From contig JABBOG010000005.1 of assembly GCA_019351975.1 (NCBI GenBank), positions 1 through 64,000 of the forward strand: a stretch of DNA of 64,000 nucleotides. The letters run 5' to 3'. The translations under genes were made by a program, and so were the position numbers. How positions within the stretch are numbered: position 1 is the stretch's first letter; every line of letters begins with the position of its first letter. The stretch is from Acidobacteriota bacterium (GTDB lineage: Bacteria > Acidobacteriota > Terriglobia > Terriglobales > Acidobacteriaceae). Below are positions 50,003-60,558 of the stretch, one piece after another. Below the pieces are notes generated by a model. It saw nothing but the letters and a program-made list of their open reading frames with translations. It searched no databases and was not told where the DNA came from.

Positions 50003-53000
50003 TTATACGCTGGCGGCCTCTGCTTCGTTTTTGGCAGTATCGGCTGCGGCGCGGGCCACTTCGTTTTCACGGTCCTTGGCTTCCTTGAGAGCAGCGACAT
50101 CGCGCTCTTTTTTGGCCTCGGCTGAGTTGCGGCCGAGTTCATCGGCCATCTTCTCCGTTGTGAAGGCTTCGATGACATCGCCTGCTTTGATGTCCTTGAA
50201 GCCGGCGAGGTCGATACCGCACTCGACACCCTGACGGACTTCGCTGACGTCGTCCTTGAAGCGCTTGAGTGAGGCGATCTTGCCCTTCCAGACCTCGACG
50301 CCGTCGCGCGTGACGCGCACCTGATTCTCGCGCTTGATAAGTCCGTCGAGCACCTGGCAACCGGCGATCTGGCCGACCTTGGTGATCTTGAAGACGTTGA
50401 GCACGGTGGCGCGACCAGCGTAGTTCTCCTTGAAGACCGGCTCGAGAAGGCCGTACATGGCCTTCGTGATCTGGTCCTGGAGCTCGTAGATGATCGAGTG
50501 GAGACGGATCTCGACGTTTTCGCGCTCGGAGACCTCGGTGGCTTTGCGGTCGGGCCGAACGTTGAAGCCGATGACGACTGCGTTCGATGCGGATGCAAGG
50601 AGGATGTCGGACTCGGTTATGGCACCGACGCCGGAGTGGAGCACCTTGACGCGAACCTTCTCGGTAGACATGCGCTGGAGCGAGTCGGCGAGAACTTCGA
50701 CCGATCCCTGCACGTCGCCCTTGAGGATGAGGTTGAGGTCTTTGACGCCAGCCTGCTTGATCTGCTCGGCGAGGCCTTCGAGCGAGACGCGCGAGGACTT
50801 GGCGAGCTGGGCTTCGCGCTCCTTCATCTTGCGATACTGCGCGATGCCCTTGGCCTTGTCGCGGTCGGCCATGACGAGGAAGGTGTCGCCAGCGTCGGGG
50901 ATCGATTCGAGGCCAAGAATCTCGACGGGTGTCGAGGGACCGGCTTCCTTGATCTCCTGTCCGCGATCGTTGAACATGGCGCGGACTTTACCGAAGGTGT
51001 TGCCGACGATGTAGCTGTCACCGGTGCGGAGGGTTCCGTTCTGCACCAGGATGCTGGCGACAGCGCCGCGACCGCGGTCGAGCTTGGCTTCGATGACCGT
51101 ACCGACTGCGGGACGCTCGGGCGTAGCCTTCTGCTCATTGACGTCTGCGACGAGGCAGATCATCTCCTCGAGCTGGTCGAGGTTGAGGCGCTTCTTGGCT
51201 GAGACTTCGACGAACTCGGTGTCTCCGCCCATCGATGTAGCCTGTACGCCGCGCGCGGCGAGCTGGTTCATGACACGGCTGGGATCGGCCTCGGGCTTGT
51301 CGATCTTGTTGACGGCAACGATGATGGGAACCTTCGCTGCGCGGGCGTGATCGATGGCTTCGAGGGTCTGCGGCATGACGCCGTCGTCGGCTGCAACAAC
51401 GATGACAACAATGTCGGTGATCTTCGCACCGCGAGCACGCATGCGGGTGAAGGCCTCGTGACCGGGGGTGTCGAGGAAGACGATCTCGCGACCGAACGCG
51501 GGAGAATCTGGCTTAGTGACGTGCACTTTGTACGCACCGATGTGCTGGGTGATGCCGCCGGCTTCGCCACCTGCGACGTCGGTGGAACGGATGGCGTCGA
51601 GCAGCGATGTTTTACCGTGATCGACGTGCCCCATGATGGTGACGACGGGAGCGCGGACGACTTCGACGAGACCCGTGGTGTCTTCGAGAAGACCTTCGAT
51701 GGCCTCGTTTTCAAGCTGCTCTTCGACCGAGATGACGGTTGCATCGGCGCCGAACTGGCGGGCGACGTCCTTGACGAGTTCACCGTCGAGCGACTGGTTG
51801 ACGGTGACCATGACGCCGCGCATGAGGAGGGTGGCGATGAGATCTTTACCGCGGACATCCAGCTTCTCGGCGAGGTCCTTTACCGAGATACCTTCAGTGA
51901 CGGTGATCGACTTGGTGATGGGGACCTCACCCATCGGAATCTGAGCGGCACCGGCGCGGGGTGTGTAGCCTTTGAGGGCTACTTCCTTGTTCTTCTCATA
52001 ACGCGGTGCACCGCGGCCGCGCTGTCCTGGGCGAGCCGGACGCGCTGGGGCAGCGGCTTCGGTTGGCGGCAGGAGACCGCCGCCTGGGGAGGCGGGTCCT
52101 GGACGCGCGCCAAAGCCGGGGCGACCTGCTCCGAAGCCGGGACGTGGAGCGAAACCGGGTGCGCCGGGACCGCCTGTGCCTGTCGGGAAGGTGCGCGTCG
52201 GGTGCATGGGGCGTCGTGCACCTGGTGGAAGCGGGCGGGATCCGGGACCGCTGGGAGCATTGCCACCGGGGCCGCCGGGACCGCCCTGATAGCCGGGACG
52301 CGGACGCTGAAAGATGGGTGTGCGAGGGCTGCCCGGAGGCGGTGGGGGAGCCACATACGAAGGCCGGGGGCCGGTTTGCGGCATGACGACGCGCCGCGGT
52401 GGTGTAACCGGCGCCGAAGGAGCCGGTGGCGCAGCCGCAACGGGCTGGGATGCTGGCTGTTCGGGCTCCGGCGTTGGCGGCGGTGCAGAAACTGCAACCG
52501 GAGTTGGCGCTGTGGCGGCCGGAGGCGCGGGAAGGTTCGCGGGATTTACGGCGACGGGTGCTTGCGGCGGGGTCGATGCAACGGCAGGCGCAGGGGCGAC
52601 GACTGGTGGACGCGTCCCTACAGGAGCTGCAGCAGGCCGAGGCGTGTTGACGGGGGAGACGATATACGTGGACGCAGCTGGACGCGGGATGGGAACGATG
52701 CGTCGTGGCGCTGGCGCTGCGGGAGCAGGAACGGGGCTGCTCGGCGAGGGCGCGGCCGGCGCGGTTGCCACGACGTGCGGAGGTGCAGACACGCTGGGTG
52801 CCTGTAGACTCGGCGTCGCGGGCCGCACAGCCACAGGAGGTCTGTTGGCCGGAGGTGCGACGGTAACGGCAGGCCGTGGCGGCGGAGCGGAACGAGCTGC
52901 ATTCTCTGCTTGTTTCCGCTCCAGAATAGCCTTGAGCGCATCTCCGGGCTTGGAGACGTGCGAGAGATCGAACTTAGGCCTGATCTCCGTCGATCCAGAG

Positions 53001-53182
53001 CGGGGCGCGGCGCTGCGGACGCCGCGATTGAAGTAGCCGCGCACCTTCTCCGCTTCATCCTCTTCGATGGAGCTGGAGTGCGTCTTTTTCTCGGTGACGC
53101 CGACCGCTGTCAAGGCGTCCAGGATGGACCTGCTCTTGACTTCCAACTCACGTGCAAGATCGTTGATGCGAACTTTGCTCAT
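50003..53182 (-). CDS. infB: Translation initiation factor IF-2
   Basis: IF-2 is the GTPase that brings initiator tRNA to the 30S subunit. A small N-terminal domain ([23 protein letters not shown]) is followed by about 350 residues of Pro/Ala-rich linker. An IF2-N repeat ([22 protein letters not shown]) comes next, then the G domain at about 515-690 with [22 protein letters not shown] and [10 protein letters not shown]. Domains III and IV end with [19 protein letters not shown]. The ATG at 53182 is chosen (AAGGA five bases upstream); the ORF-track TTG adds one residue. The linker is the low-complexity part usual in soil bacteria. It follows nusA on the same strand after 182 bp. Confidence 0.97.
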   Translation of the reverse strand: MSKVRINDLARELEVKSRSILDALTAVGVTEKKTHSSSIEEDEAEKVRGYFNRGVRSAAPRSGSTEIRPKFDLSHVSKPGDALKAILERKQAENAARSAPPPRPAVTVAPPANRPPVAVRPATPSLQAPSVSAPPHVVATAPAAPSPSSPVPAPAAPAPRRIVPIPRPAASTYIVSPVNTPRPAAAPVGTRPPVVAPAPAVASTPPQAPVAVNPANLPAPPAATAPTPVAVSAPPPTPEPEQPASQPVAAAPPAPSAPVTPPRRVVMPQTGPRPSYVAPPPPPGSPRTPIFQRPRPGYQGGPGGPGGNAPSGPGSRPLPPGARRPMHPTRTFPTGTGGPGAPGFAPRPGFGAGRPGFGARPGPASPGGGLLPPTEAAAPARPARPGQRGRGAPRYEKNKEVALKGYTPRAGAAQIPMGEVPITKSITVTEGISVKDLAEKLDVRGKDLIATLLMRGVMVTVNQSLDGELVKDVARQFGADATVISVEEQLENEAIEGLLEDTTGLVEVVRAPVVTIMGHVDHGKTSLLDAIRSTDVAGGEAGGITQHIGAYKVHVTKPDSPAFGREIVFLDTPGHEAFTRMRARGAKITDIVVIVVAADDGVMPQTLEAIDHARAAKVPIIVAVNKIDKPEADPSRVMNQLAARGVQATSMGGDTEFVEVSAKKRLNLDQLEEMICLVADVNEQKATPERPAVGTVIEAKLDRGRGAVASILVQNGTLRTGDSYIVGNTFGKVRAMFNDRGQEIKEAGPSTPVEILGLESIPDAGDTFLVMADRDKAKGIAQYRKMKEREAQLAKSSRVSLEGLAEQIKQAGVKDLNLILKGDVQGSVEVLADSLQRMSTEKVRVKVLHSGVGAITESDILLASASNAVVIGFNVRPDRKATEVSERENVEIRLHSIIYELQDQITKAMYGLLEPVFKENYAGRATVLNVFKITKVGQIAGCQVLDGLIKRENQVRVTRDGVEVWKGKIASLKRFKDDVSEVRQGVECGIDLAGFKDIKAGDVIEAFTTEKMADELGRNSAEAKKERDVAALKEAKDRENEVARAAADTAKNEAEAASV

Positions 53183-53364
53183 CAAATCCTTTTCAATCGC
53201 TGGTTATCAGGGCCAGCCCCTTGTTCAATCCACTGCGTACTTAGCTGTTCATATCAGCCTCAATCGAAGTAGGAGTTCGTTCAAAGGTATTATCCTCTGA
53301 AACTGTTAAGTTTTCAGCCGATTGGCTGGGATTTCTCGATACACTGCTGCAAAACTGATGCAGA

Positions 53365-55002
53365 TCAACCACGATCTGACCTGTCGCTGTCGATACCTTC
53401 GTCAGAAAATTCCTGGGCCTGATCGACAAGTTCGTCGACGGTGTCGTTATCGAGTTCGATCCCGGCCTCGCGAGCGTCGTTGGCGTCGTTGGCATCGCTG
53501 TCGGAAAGTGCGTCTTCGGCGGCGGCGATGTCTTCGGTTGAAAATTCGCTGATCTCTTCGGCGGAGCCGGCATCTGCAGCCTGATTTGCCAGGATTTCTT
53601 CGGGCGTGTTTGTCATGGAATGCACCTCATCTCCAGCAACATCGGATGCAGCCGCAGCGGCGATGGCTTCTTCACCCTTGAGCAAAACCGGTTCGGTGGG
53701 CGCGGAGGCGGGGCGAGCTTCGCCTTCTTCGTACTGGCCGAAGTAATGGCGGACGGCGACGGCGATCTTCTCGACGGTTTTTTCGCCGATGCCTGGAATC
53801 TCGCTGAGCTCCTCGGCAGTCATGTCGGCGAGCGACTCGACGGTGGTGATGCCAGCGGCGATGAGCTTCTCCATGACAGCGTCGCCGAGCTCGACAACCT
53901 GCTCGATGGGGGTGGAGGGTCCGCCGCCCATGGCCTGCATCTGCTGCTCGACCTCCTGGCGCTTCTCCTCTTCGCTCTTGATGTCAATCTTCCACTGAAG
54001 GAGCTTGGCTGCCAGGCGAACGTTCTGGCCTTTCTTGCCGATGGCAAGCGATAGCTGGGTGTCGTCGACGATGACTTCGAGCTGCTTTTCGGCGAGATCT
54101 GTGATGCTGACACGGGAGACCTTGGCGGGCTGCAGGGCTTTCTCGGCGAAGGTGGTGATCTCGTCGGAGTACTCGATGATGTCGATCTTTTCGCCGCGCA
54201 GCTCGCGGATGATGGACTGCACGCGCATGCCCTTCATACCGACGCAGGCGCCGACGGGATCGACGTCCTTGTCGCGGCTCATGACGGCGATCTTGCTGCG
54301 CTCGCCGGCTTCGCGGGCGATGGCGCGGATGGTGACGGTGCCGTCGTAGATCTCGGGAACTTCGGACTGGAAGAGCGACTGGACCAGCGCGGGAGCGGCG
54401 CGGGAGACGATCACCTGCGGGCCCTTGGCGGCGCGGTCGACGCGCAGCAGCACCACGCGAATGCGCTCGCCGACGGCAAACTGCTCCAGGCGGGACTGCT
54501 CGCGCTTGGGCATGCGAGCTTCGGTCTTGCCGAGGTCGAAGATGACGTCCATGGGCTCCAGGCGCTTGACGGTCGCGGTGAGGATTTCGCCGGCGCGGGT
54601 GCCGTACTCGTTGAAGACCGTGTCGCGCTCGGCCTCGCGGACCTTCTGGAAGATAACCTGCTTGGCCATCTGGGCGGCGATGCGTCCGAGCGGCGTGGTG
54701 TCTTTGTAGAAGCGCAGTTCGCCGCCGACTTCAACCTCGGGGGCGAGTTCGCGGGCCTGCTCCAGGGTGAGCTGGTTGTCGGGGTCTTCGATAAGTTCAG
54801 GCGTCTCGACGACAGTTTTGTAGACATAGGCGCGTATCTCGCCGGTCTCACGGTCCATCTCGCCGCGCATATTTTCGACTGTCTTGTAGTACTTGCGGGT
54901 CGCGAGGGCGATTGCGTCTTCGACGGCACTCACAACGATCTGTGGATCAATGCCCTTCTCGCGGCCCAAAATCTCAATCGACTGATACAGGGGACTTGCC
55001 AT
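53365..55002 (-). CDS. nusA: Transcription termination/antitermination factor NusA
   Basis: NusA binds RNA polymerase and nascent RNA to tune pausing and termination. The N-terminal domain (about 1-125; GIDPQIVVSAVEDAIALATRKYY) is followed by S1 (about 135-200), two KH domains (about 200-345; SRDKDVDPVGACVGMKGMRVQSIIRELRGEKIDII and LSLAIGKKGQNVRLAAKLLQWKIDI), and helix-hairpin-helix repeats (MTAEELSEIPGIGEKTVEKI, about 400). The C-terminal 100 residues are strongly acidic (DALSDSDANDANDAREAG). It lies between rimP and infB, the standard order. The start ATG at 55002 is normal. Confidence 0.97.
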   Translation of the reverse strand: MASPLYQSIEILGREKGIDPQIVVSAVEDAIALATRKYYKTVENMRGEMDRETGEIRAYVYKTVVETPELIEDPDNQLTLEQARELAPEVEVGGELRFYKDTTPLGRIAAQMAKQVIFQKVREAERDTVFNEYGTRAGEILTATVKRLEPMDVIFDLGKTEARMPKREQSRLEQFAVGERIRVVLLRVDRAAKGPQVIVSRAAPALVQSLFQSEVPEIYDGTVTIRAIAREAGERSKIAVMSRDKDVDPVGACVGMKGMRVQSIIRELRGEKIDIIEYSDEITTFAEKALQPAKVSRVSITDLAEKQLEVIVDDTQLSLAIGKKGQNVRLAAKLLQWKIDIKSEEEKRQEVEQQMQAMGGGPSTPIEQVVELGDAVMEKLIAAGITTVESLADMTAEELSEIPGIGEKTVEKIAVAVRHYFGQYEEGEARPASAPTEPVLLKGEEAIAAAAASDVAGDEVHSMTNTPEEILANQAADAGSAEEISEFSTEDIAAAEDALSDSDANDANDAREAGIELDNDTVDELVDQAQEFSDEGIDSDRSDRG

Positions 55003-55086
55003 CTCGTCTCACTCTTTTCAACCGGCGATGTTCGGCGCCAGTGGTTCTCATGCTGTTGCGTATGAATCTTTCTGATGCGGTGTGGG

Positions 55087-55668
55087 CTAAATTTCTGCCA
55101 CAAGACTTGCTTTTTCGACGTTCTCCAGCGGAATTGCGACGGTTTGCACGGAGAGCGTCTTTTTTGCCTTTCCCTTCTGCTTTACGGCAGAGAGATCCAG
55201 CGTGATGGTCTTACCATCAAAGGACGCCAGTCTTCCGGTGAAGTGGCGATTGCTCTCGATGGCCGTAAATGTCTGAATTTTGGCCAGACTGCCTTTGAAA
55301 CGCTCGTAATCGGACGGCTTGAGCAGCTTGCGTTCGAGCCCTGGCGAGCTAACCTCCAGCGTGTACTCCGCGCCGGGGATCAGATCTTCGACGTCCAGCA
55401 CGGTGCCGAAGTCGCTGGCGAAGATGGCGCAATCTTCGTGGGTAACACCCGAGAGCGTCTCGACGGGGACGCCTTTGGGGAGTCCAGCTGCTTCATTGGA
55501 TGCAGCGTCGGCGGCGAGTTGAGCGCGTGCCGCCGCATCCTTTTCGAGGAAGACGCGGAGGATGCGGTGTTTTGCACCGCCTGTGAACTCGAGATCGACG
55601 ACATCGAGGTGGTGCGAGGCCGCGACGCGGTCGGCTGTAGCGCGGATTGTCTCGATCTGTAGGGCCAT
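55087..55668 (-). CDS. rimP: Ribosome maturation factor RimP
   Basis: RimP assists 30S subunit assembly. The ATG at 55668 gives MALQIETIRATADRVAASHHLDVVDLEF; an ATG at 55680 is an alternative and the ORF-track start at 55794 is too long. The typical RimP blocks are present: HRILRVFLEKD, DCAIFASDFGTVLDVEDLIPGAEYTLEVSSPGLERKLLKPSDYERFKG and the C-terminal Sm-like strand region. It lies 84 bp upstream of nusA in the conserved rimP-nusA-infB order. Confidence 0.95.
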   Translation of the reverse strand: MALQIETIRATADRVAASHHLDVVDLEFTGGAKHRILRVFLEKDAAARAQLAADAASNEAAGLPKGVPVETLSGVTHEDCAIFASDFGTVLDVEDLIPGAEYTLEVSSPGLERKLLKPSDYERFKGSLAKIQTFTAIESNRHFTGRLASFDGKTITLDLSAVKQKGKAKKTLSVQTVAIPLENVEKASLVAEI

Positions 55669-55934
55669 AGCAAAAAACATGAAACAAAGGCTGAATGAGG
55701 CGGGCATATGGGATCGCCGCTCAAACGGTATTTGAAGCAAACAAAAAGTGGGCTCTCGCCCACTCCTCTCTTCCGCCACTGCCGGTATGCGCACGGCGAC
55801 TGACCGTTTGCGAAACGGCTGCGTTCAGCGGCAGAACAAATTCGTCTGCTTGAACGATGTTAGGCCAACTGGAACGAAAGTTCAACCCTGCGGTGGGGTT
55901 GCAATCGGCGCAGGCGGTGCAACAATAGAGAAGT

Positions 55935-57455
55935 ATGATTCAAACTGAGATTCCCGAAGCGCTCACGTTCGACGACGTGCTGCTAGTTCCCGCGTACTCT
56001 GAGGTTGTTCCGGCACAGGTAAGCACGGCTGTGCGGCTGACCAAGAAGATTACGCTGGCGACCCCCTTGATGTCCGCTGCGATGGATACCGTGACGGAGT
56101 CGCGGCTGGCGATTGCGATGGCGCAGCAGGGCGGCCTTGGCGTCGTGCACCGCAACCTGACGATCGACCAGCAGGCTGGAGAGATCGACAAGGTGAAGCG
56201 ATCCGAGAGCGGAATGATCGTGGATCCGGTGACGATTGAGCCGGAGCGCCCGATCTCTGACGCGCTGGAGGTGATGCGGCGGTTCAAGATCTCGGGCGTG
56301 CCGGTGACGAAGAAGGGCAAGCTGGTTGGGATTCTGACGAACCGCGACCTGCGCTTCGTTTCGCGCACGGATATCCCCATCGGGGACGTAATGACGAAGA
56401 CCAACCTGATCACGGTGCCGGTGGGGACTACGCTCGAGCAGGCGGAGCAGATCCTGCATCAGCATCGCGTGGAAAAGCTGCTGGTGGTCAACGACGAGTA
56501 TGAGCTGAAAGGGCTGATTACCGTCAAGGACATTCAGAAGAAGCTGAAGTATCCAAATGCAAGCAAGGACGAGCAGGGCCGGCTGCGGGTGGCGGGTGCT
56601 ATCGGGGCAACGGGCGATTTTCTGGAGCGGGCCGCCGAGCTGGTGAAGTATCGCGTGGATGCGCTTGCGATTGACTCAGCACATGGACATTCGTCGCGCG
56701 TGCTGGAGGCGGTCGCAGAGGTGAAAAAGGCATTTCCGGAGGTTGCGCTGCTGGCTGGAAATGTGGCGACGTATGAGGGGACGCTGGCCCTGATTGAAGC
56801 TGGTGCGGATGCGGTAAAGGTAGGCATTGGGCCGGGTTCGATTTGCACGACGCGCATGGTGACGGGCGCGGGTATGCCGCAGATCACGGCCATCTCGGAG
56901 GCATACCGCGCGGGTAAGGAGCGCGGCGTCGCAATTATTGCAGACGGTGGCATCAAGTACTCGGGCGACATCACGAAAGCCATTGCGGCGGGTGCGAGCG
57001 TGTGCATGATGGGTTCGCTGTTTGCGGGTGTGGATGAAAGCCCGGGTGAGACGATTCTGTATCAGGGCCGCAGCTTCAAAACGTATCGCGGTATGGGCAG
57101 CCTGAGCGCGATGGCGCAGGGCTCCGGCGAGCGGTACTTCCAAGGCAAGGATGACATGGATGGGGAGCAGGGACGAACGTCCATCACGGCGCGCGAAGGC
57201 AGCGGAAACCGGCTGGCTAAGTTTGTGCCGGAGGGCATTGAAGGGCGCGTCCCCCACCGCGGACCGCTGGAGGCGATGGTGTATCAGTTGGTCGGCGGTC
57301 TGAAGTCGGGGATGGGATATCTGGGCTGCGGCACGATCGAGGAGCTGCAGGAGAATGCGCGCTTCATCCGCATCTCCGGCGCTGGACTACGCGAGAGCCA
57401 TGTGCACGATGTGGTGATTACGCGCGAGGCTCCGAACTACCACGTGGAAGAGTAG
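55935..57455 (+). CDS. guaB: Inosine-5'-monophosphate dehydrogenase
   Basis: GuaB oxidises IMP to XMP with NAD+, the first committed step of GMP synthesis. It opens with [15 protein letters not shown] and [18 protein letters not shown] pair (about 100-215) follows, then the NAD/IMP site with [17 protein letters not shown], the catalytic loop [18 protein letters not shown] (Cys about 308), [12 protein letters not shown] and [17 protein letters not shown]. The C-terminus has [17 protein letters not shown]. Length 506 is normal. It diverges from rimP; the 260-bp gap holds both promoters. Confidence 0.97.
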   Translation: MIQTEIPEALTFDDVLLVPAYSEVVPAQVSTAVRLTKKITLATPLMSAAMDTVTESRLAIAMAQQGGLGVVHRNLTIDQQAGEIDKVKRSESGMIVDPVTIEPERPISDALEVMRRFKISGVPVTKKGKLVGILTNRDLRFVSRTDIPIGDVMTKTNLITVPVGTTLEQAEQILHQHRVEKLLVVNDEYELKGLITVKDIQKKLKYPNASKDEQGRLRVAGAIGATGDFLERAAELVKYRVDALAIDSAHGHSSRVLEAVAEVKKAFPEVALLAGNVATYEGTLALIEAGADAVKVGIGPGSICTTRMVTGAGMPQITAISEAYRAGKERGVAIIADGGIKYSGDITKAIAAGASVCMMGSLFAGVDESPGETILYQGRSFKTYRGMGSLSAMAQGSGERYFQGKDDMDGEQGRTSITAREGSGNRLAKFVPEGIEGRVPHRGPLEAMVYQLVGGLKSGMGYLGCGTIEELQENARFIRISGAGLRESHVHDVVITREAPNYHVEE

Positions 57456-57503
57456 CGGAGCGATTGAGGCGCAAGAGCACGAGGCGAAAGGTGGCGGGCT
57501 GAG

Positions 57504-59519
57504 ATGAAGATCATGCGTTGGATGGGGCGTTCTCGTGCGGCATGCACGGGGATTGCGGCGATTGCAGGTTTGATGGTGCTTCTGGCCGTAAGCGCGGAGA
57601 GGAAGGTTGTGTTTGCAAAACAGCAAGCGGCGGCCGCCACGCTGCAGACGACGCGCGCTCAGATCGTGGGGCACCTGAATGCGGTGATCCAGTTCTACCG
57701 CTGGAGCACAGAGCCGATTCAGAAGGCCGGAGAGCCGAACGATGTTGTGTATCGCGACCAGGCAAAGGCGCTGGCCGGGCAGGTTGCGGGGTTTGCATTT
57801 CAATCGGCCAAGGCGCAGGCAGCGTTGATTGCCGGCGATCGCGTGAAGTCACCGGCAGAGGACGATGATGGGGACGGTGATCAGGAGCAGCGGATTCAGG
57901 CAGCCATCAAGACAAACGAACAGCAGGTTCAGGAACTGAAGATTCGGGAGTCTGCGCTGGATGCGCAGATGGAGCGGGCGAATTCAAGGGATATTGCAGC
58001 GCTCGAGGCAGAGAAGAAGCAACTGGAGGAGTCTCTCACGCTTGCAACATCCATCCGAGAGGCGCTGCAAAAGATCATTAGTATTACGGGAGCCGCAGGC
58101 AGCACGGGTTTGGAGGCGGACGTAGAACGGCTTCGAAGTTCGGTGCCAGAATTGGACAGCAACAACAAGATCGCTTCTTCCCTTCTGGTGACAATCGATT
58201 CCGCGCAGTCAGCGGGTGTCACAACGCAGGGATCGGTTTTGATCGACTTGCTGGGAACGCGCCGCTCGCTGGACAATCTGCTGCGCGAGAACACGCGACT
58301 GCAAGCGCAAGTGACGAATCTGCGCCTGCCGCTGCTGACAGTTTTGCGGAGCCTTGTTCAACAGGGACAGCAGATCTCGCAGCAGGAGATCGCTGCTGTG
58401 CCTGCACCCGCTGCACCGGTTGCGGTACAGATCAAAGGGAAGAAAGTGCTCGCATCAAAGCCAGCTTCGGCGGGGGCAACGCCAGCCGCAGCGACTCCAA
58501 CGGCTCCCCCTCCTCCGAACATTGAAGCGATTACGTTACGGTTTAAAGCCCTCTCCGCAACTACGGTGCCGCTGAGTCAGGAGATCATCGTTCTGGAGCA
58601 GAGCCGGGCGAATCTGCTCGCGTGGCAGGCGTCGGTCGACCAGGAGTATGACAGCATTCTTCACACACTGCTGTGGCGGCTGATCGTTATTATTGTTGCG
58701 CTGGCGTTGATCTTTGGCGGGGGCGAAGTGTGGCGTCATGCGACCAGCAAGTACGTTGCCGATATCCGCCGGCGGCGTCAATTGCTCATCGTGCGCAGAG
58801 TTGTCGTTGGATTTCTGTCTGTGATTGTGGTGCTCTTCGGGTTTGTGACGCAGTTCAACTCGCTCGCAACCTTCGCCGGGTTTATCACGGCTGGCATCGC
58901 TGTTGGCCTGCAGACAATTCTGCTCTCTGTCGCGGCGTACTTCTTCATTATCGGAAGATACGGAATTAAAGTTGGGGATCGCATCACCATCGCAACCGTA
59001 ACGGGCGATGTGATCGACGTGGGTCTGGTTCGCTTTTACATGATGGAGCTGGCCGGGCTTGGCACCGAACTCAATCCGACGGGCAGGGTCGCGGTGTTTT
59101 CAAATGCTGTGCTGTTTCAGGCGGGAACGCCGCTGTACAAGCAGATTCCAGGTACGGAGTATGCGTGGCGAGAGCTGATTGTGAAGCTCGCCGACAACGC
59201 GAACTACAAGCTCATTACCGACGCGGTGATGCATGAAGTCACGGTAGCGTACGAATCGCATCGCGTGGAGATCGAGGCACAGCATCGCAGCGTTGAGCAG
59301 AAGATGCAGATTCCCATCAATCTGCCGGGCGTGGAGTCGCGTGTGCAATACAGCGGAGGAGCGTTTCAGCTCTGGGCGCGCTTCCCTGTGATGATCACAA
59401 GGGCGGCCGAGATGGAAGAACAACTGACCGAGGCGCTCGTGACACTGCTGGAGAATAACCCCGAGGTGAAGAGCGGCGTTGCTGCCACGCCGGTGATACA
59501 GGCATCTGTAAAGGGTTAG
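57504..59519 (+). CDS. MscS-family mechanosensitive channel with long coiled-coil N-terminus
   Basis: The C-terminal half shows MscS features: helices LLIVRRVVVGFLSVIVVLFGFV and SLATFAGFITAGIAVGLQTILLSVAAYFFII (pore helix region with Gly/Ala packing), then the beta domain RYGIKVGDRITIATVTGDVIDVGL and VAVFSNAVLF. The N-terminal half has a membrane or signal segment (IAAIAGLMVLLAVSAERKVVF) and a coiled-coil-rich periplasmic region (about 110-300) with an Asp-rich stretch (EDDDGDGDQEQR). A Pro/Ala linker precedes the next helices (about 300-330). It probably protects the cell on hypo-osmotic shock. It lies 48 bp after guaB on the same strand. Confidence 0.88.
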   Translation: MKIMRWMGRSRAACTGIAAIAGLMVLLAVSAERKVVFAKQQAAAATLQTTRAQIVGHLNAVIQFYRWSTEPIQKAGEPNDVVYRDQAKALAGQVAGFAFQSAKAQAALIAGDRVKSPAEDDDGDGDQEQRIQAAIKTNEQQVQELKIRESALDAQMERANSRDIAALEAEKKQLEESLTLATSIREALQKIISITGAAGSTGLEADVERLRSSVPELDSNNKIASSLLVTIDSAQSAGVTTQGSVLIDLLGTRRSLDNLLRENTRLQAQVTNLRLPLLTVLRSLVQQGQQISQQEIAAVPAPAAPVAVQIKGKKVLASKPASAGATPAAATPTAPPPPNIEAITLRFKALSATTVPLSQEIIVLEQSRANLLAWQASVDQEYDSILHTLLWRLIVIIVALALIFGGGEVWRHATSKYVADIRRRRQLLIVRRVVVGFLSVIVVLFGFVTQFNSLATFAGFITAGIAVGLQTILLSVAAYFFIIGRYGIKVGDRITIATVTGDVIDVGLVRFYMMELAGLGTELNPTGRVAVFSNAVLFQAGTPLYKQIPGTEYAWRELIVKLADNANYKLITDAVMHEVTVAYESHRVEIEAQHRSVEQKMQIPINLPGVESRVQYSGGAFQLWARFPVMITRAAEMEEQLTEALVTLLENNPEVKSGVAATPVIQASVKG

Positions 59520-59526
59520 AAAAGGT

Positions 59527-60543
59527 TTAGACAGAGTTGCGGAAAGCGTCCCAGACTTTGGCCTCGAAGCGATGCAGTAGCGTGAAGCCGTTGCGTTCGT
59601 AGAGCTGTAGTGCAGCGAGGTTTGCCTCGGTTACGGTCAACGAAAGATAGTGTATCTTGCGCTCCAGGCTCTCTTTGGCGCAGTGGGCCAATAGAGATTG
59701 GCCGAGACCATGACCCTGCAACGATGGGCTAACGCATAGTTGCGTGATGTGATTCACGTCGGACCGAACGCGCGAACATAGCAGGATGGCCTCCGTGTTA
59801 AGGGTGTGCGGATCGCGCAGTACCCATGAGTTTTCCGCGTCGAAGACACCGCAGCCCGGGAAGCGGATGATGTTGTGCAGGAAGCGCTGAGCGCCGTGCA
59901 GCGTGCGGTACTGATCGTTGATGTCAGCGTCCGTGTGGCCGGAGTAGCAGCGATGAATGAGAGCGGCTGCGGACTCATAAAATTCAGGCTGCCAAGACTG
60001 CAGCAGCATACCAGGCGCCGAGGATGGGCGCCGATGCCATGGCTGGACGCCACCGCAAAGGTCCGATGAAGGGTTAAGGTTGCGCATCATGAACAGCCGG
60101 GAGAAACTTCGGAAATCGCCTGCACGAAACGGGCCGCACAGTGCGCCGGGAGGAAACATGAGCAACTGCGATTCAATCCGGTCGATGCCAGGGGTGGCGT
60201 GCAAGAGTTCGAGAAGATGATGGAGCAGCGTATCGCAGATGGGGTTCGACGTAGCCTCAGTTTCGCCGTACGCGTAGATGTCGCCGATAACAGCCTTCGC
60301 GCCCTCGAAGACGCAGAAGGCATAGCCGACGATATGGCCCGCTTGAAGGGCGACATACCCGGGAAGGATGCGGCTATCGAGGTAGTCCAGGAGCATGTTG
60401 GAGGCGCGCGTGTAGTCCCAGTGCAGGCGAAGCTGCCACCTCGCAGCTTCATCGCGGAGCAGGGGGCGAAGCTGTGCACCGGAGAAGTGGCGGATATCCA
60501 GTATCTCCAACGGTGGTGCTGCGATCTGAGGGGTGTAACTCAA
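59527..60543 (-). CDS. GNAT family N-acetyltransferase
   Basis: The C-terminal domain carries the acetyl-CoA signature: LCVSPSLQGHGLGQSLLAHCAKESLERK with Q-x-x-G-x-G, and the final strand-helix NLAALQLYERNGFTLLHRFEAKVW. The N-terminal domain (about 1-170) appears to be a second, degenerate acetyltransferase-like fold with LRDEAARWQLRLHWDYTRASNMLLDYL and YVALQAGHIVGYAFCVFEGAKAVIGDIYAYG. The acetyl acceptor is unknown. Its start lies 15 bp after the stop of the ArnT-like gene, so the two may be co-transcribed. Confidence 0.87.
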   Translation of the reverse strand: MSYTPQIAAPPLEILDIRHFSGAQLRPLLRDEAARWQLRLHWDYTRASNMLLDYLDSRILPGYVALQAGHIVGYAFCVFEGAKAVIGDIYAYGETEATSNPICDTLLHHLLELLHATPGIDRIESQLLMFPPGALCGPFRAGDFRSFSRLFMMRNLNPSSDLCGGVQPWHRRPSSAPGMLLQSWQPEFYESAAALIHRCYSGHTDADINDQYRTLHGAQRFLHNIIRFPGCGVFDAENSWVLRDPHTLNTEAILLCSRVRSDVNHITQLCVSPSLQGHGLGQSLLAHCAKESLERKIHYLSLTVTEANLAALQLYERNGFTLLHRFEAKVWDAFRNSV

Positions 60544-60558
60544 CGTTAGGCTCGTCCT

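Noticed and set aside
51347-52807. A 486-codon plus-strand ORF opposite infB
   Set aside because: Shadow of the G domain and Pro/Ala-rich linker of infB; product is Arg/Gly/Cys/Trp-rich without domains.
55795-55934. Possible guanine/purine riboswitch upstream of guaB
   Set aside because: Only a short CCGTTT-GCG-AAACGG hairpin is visible; no purine-riboswitch core could be recognised.
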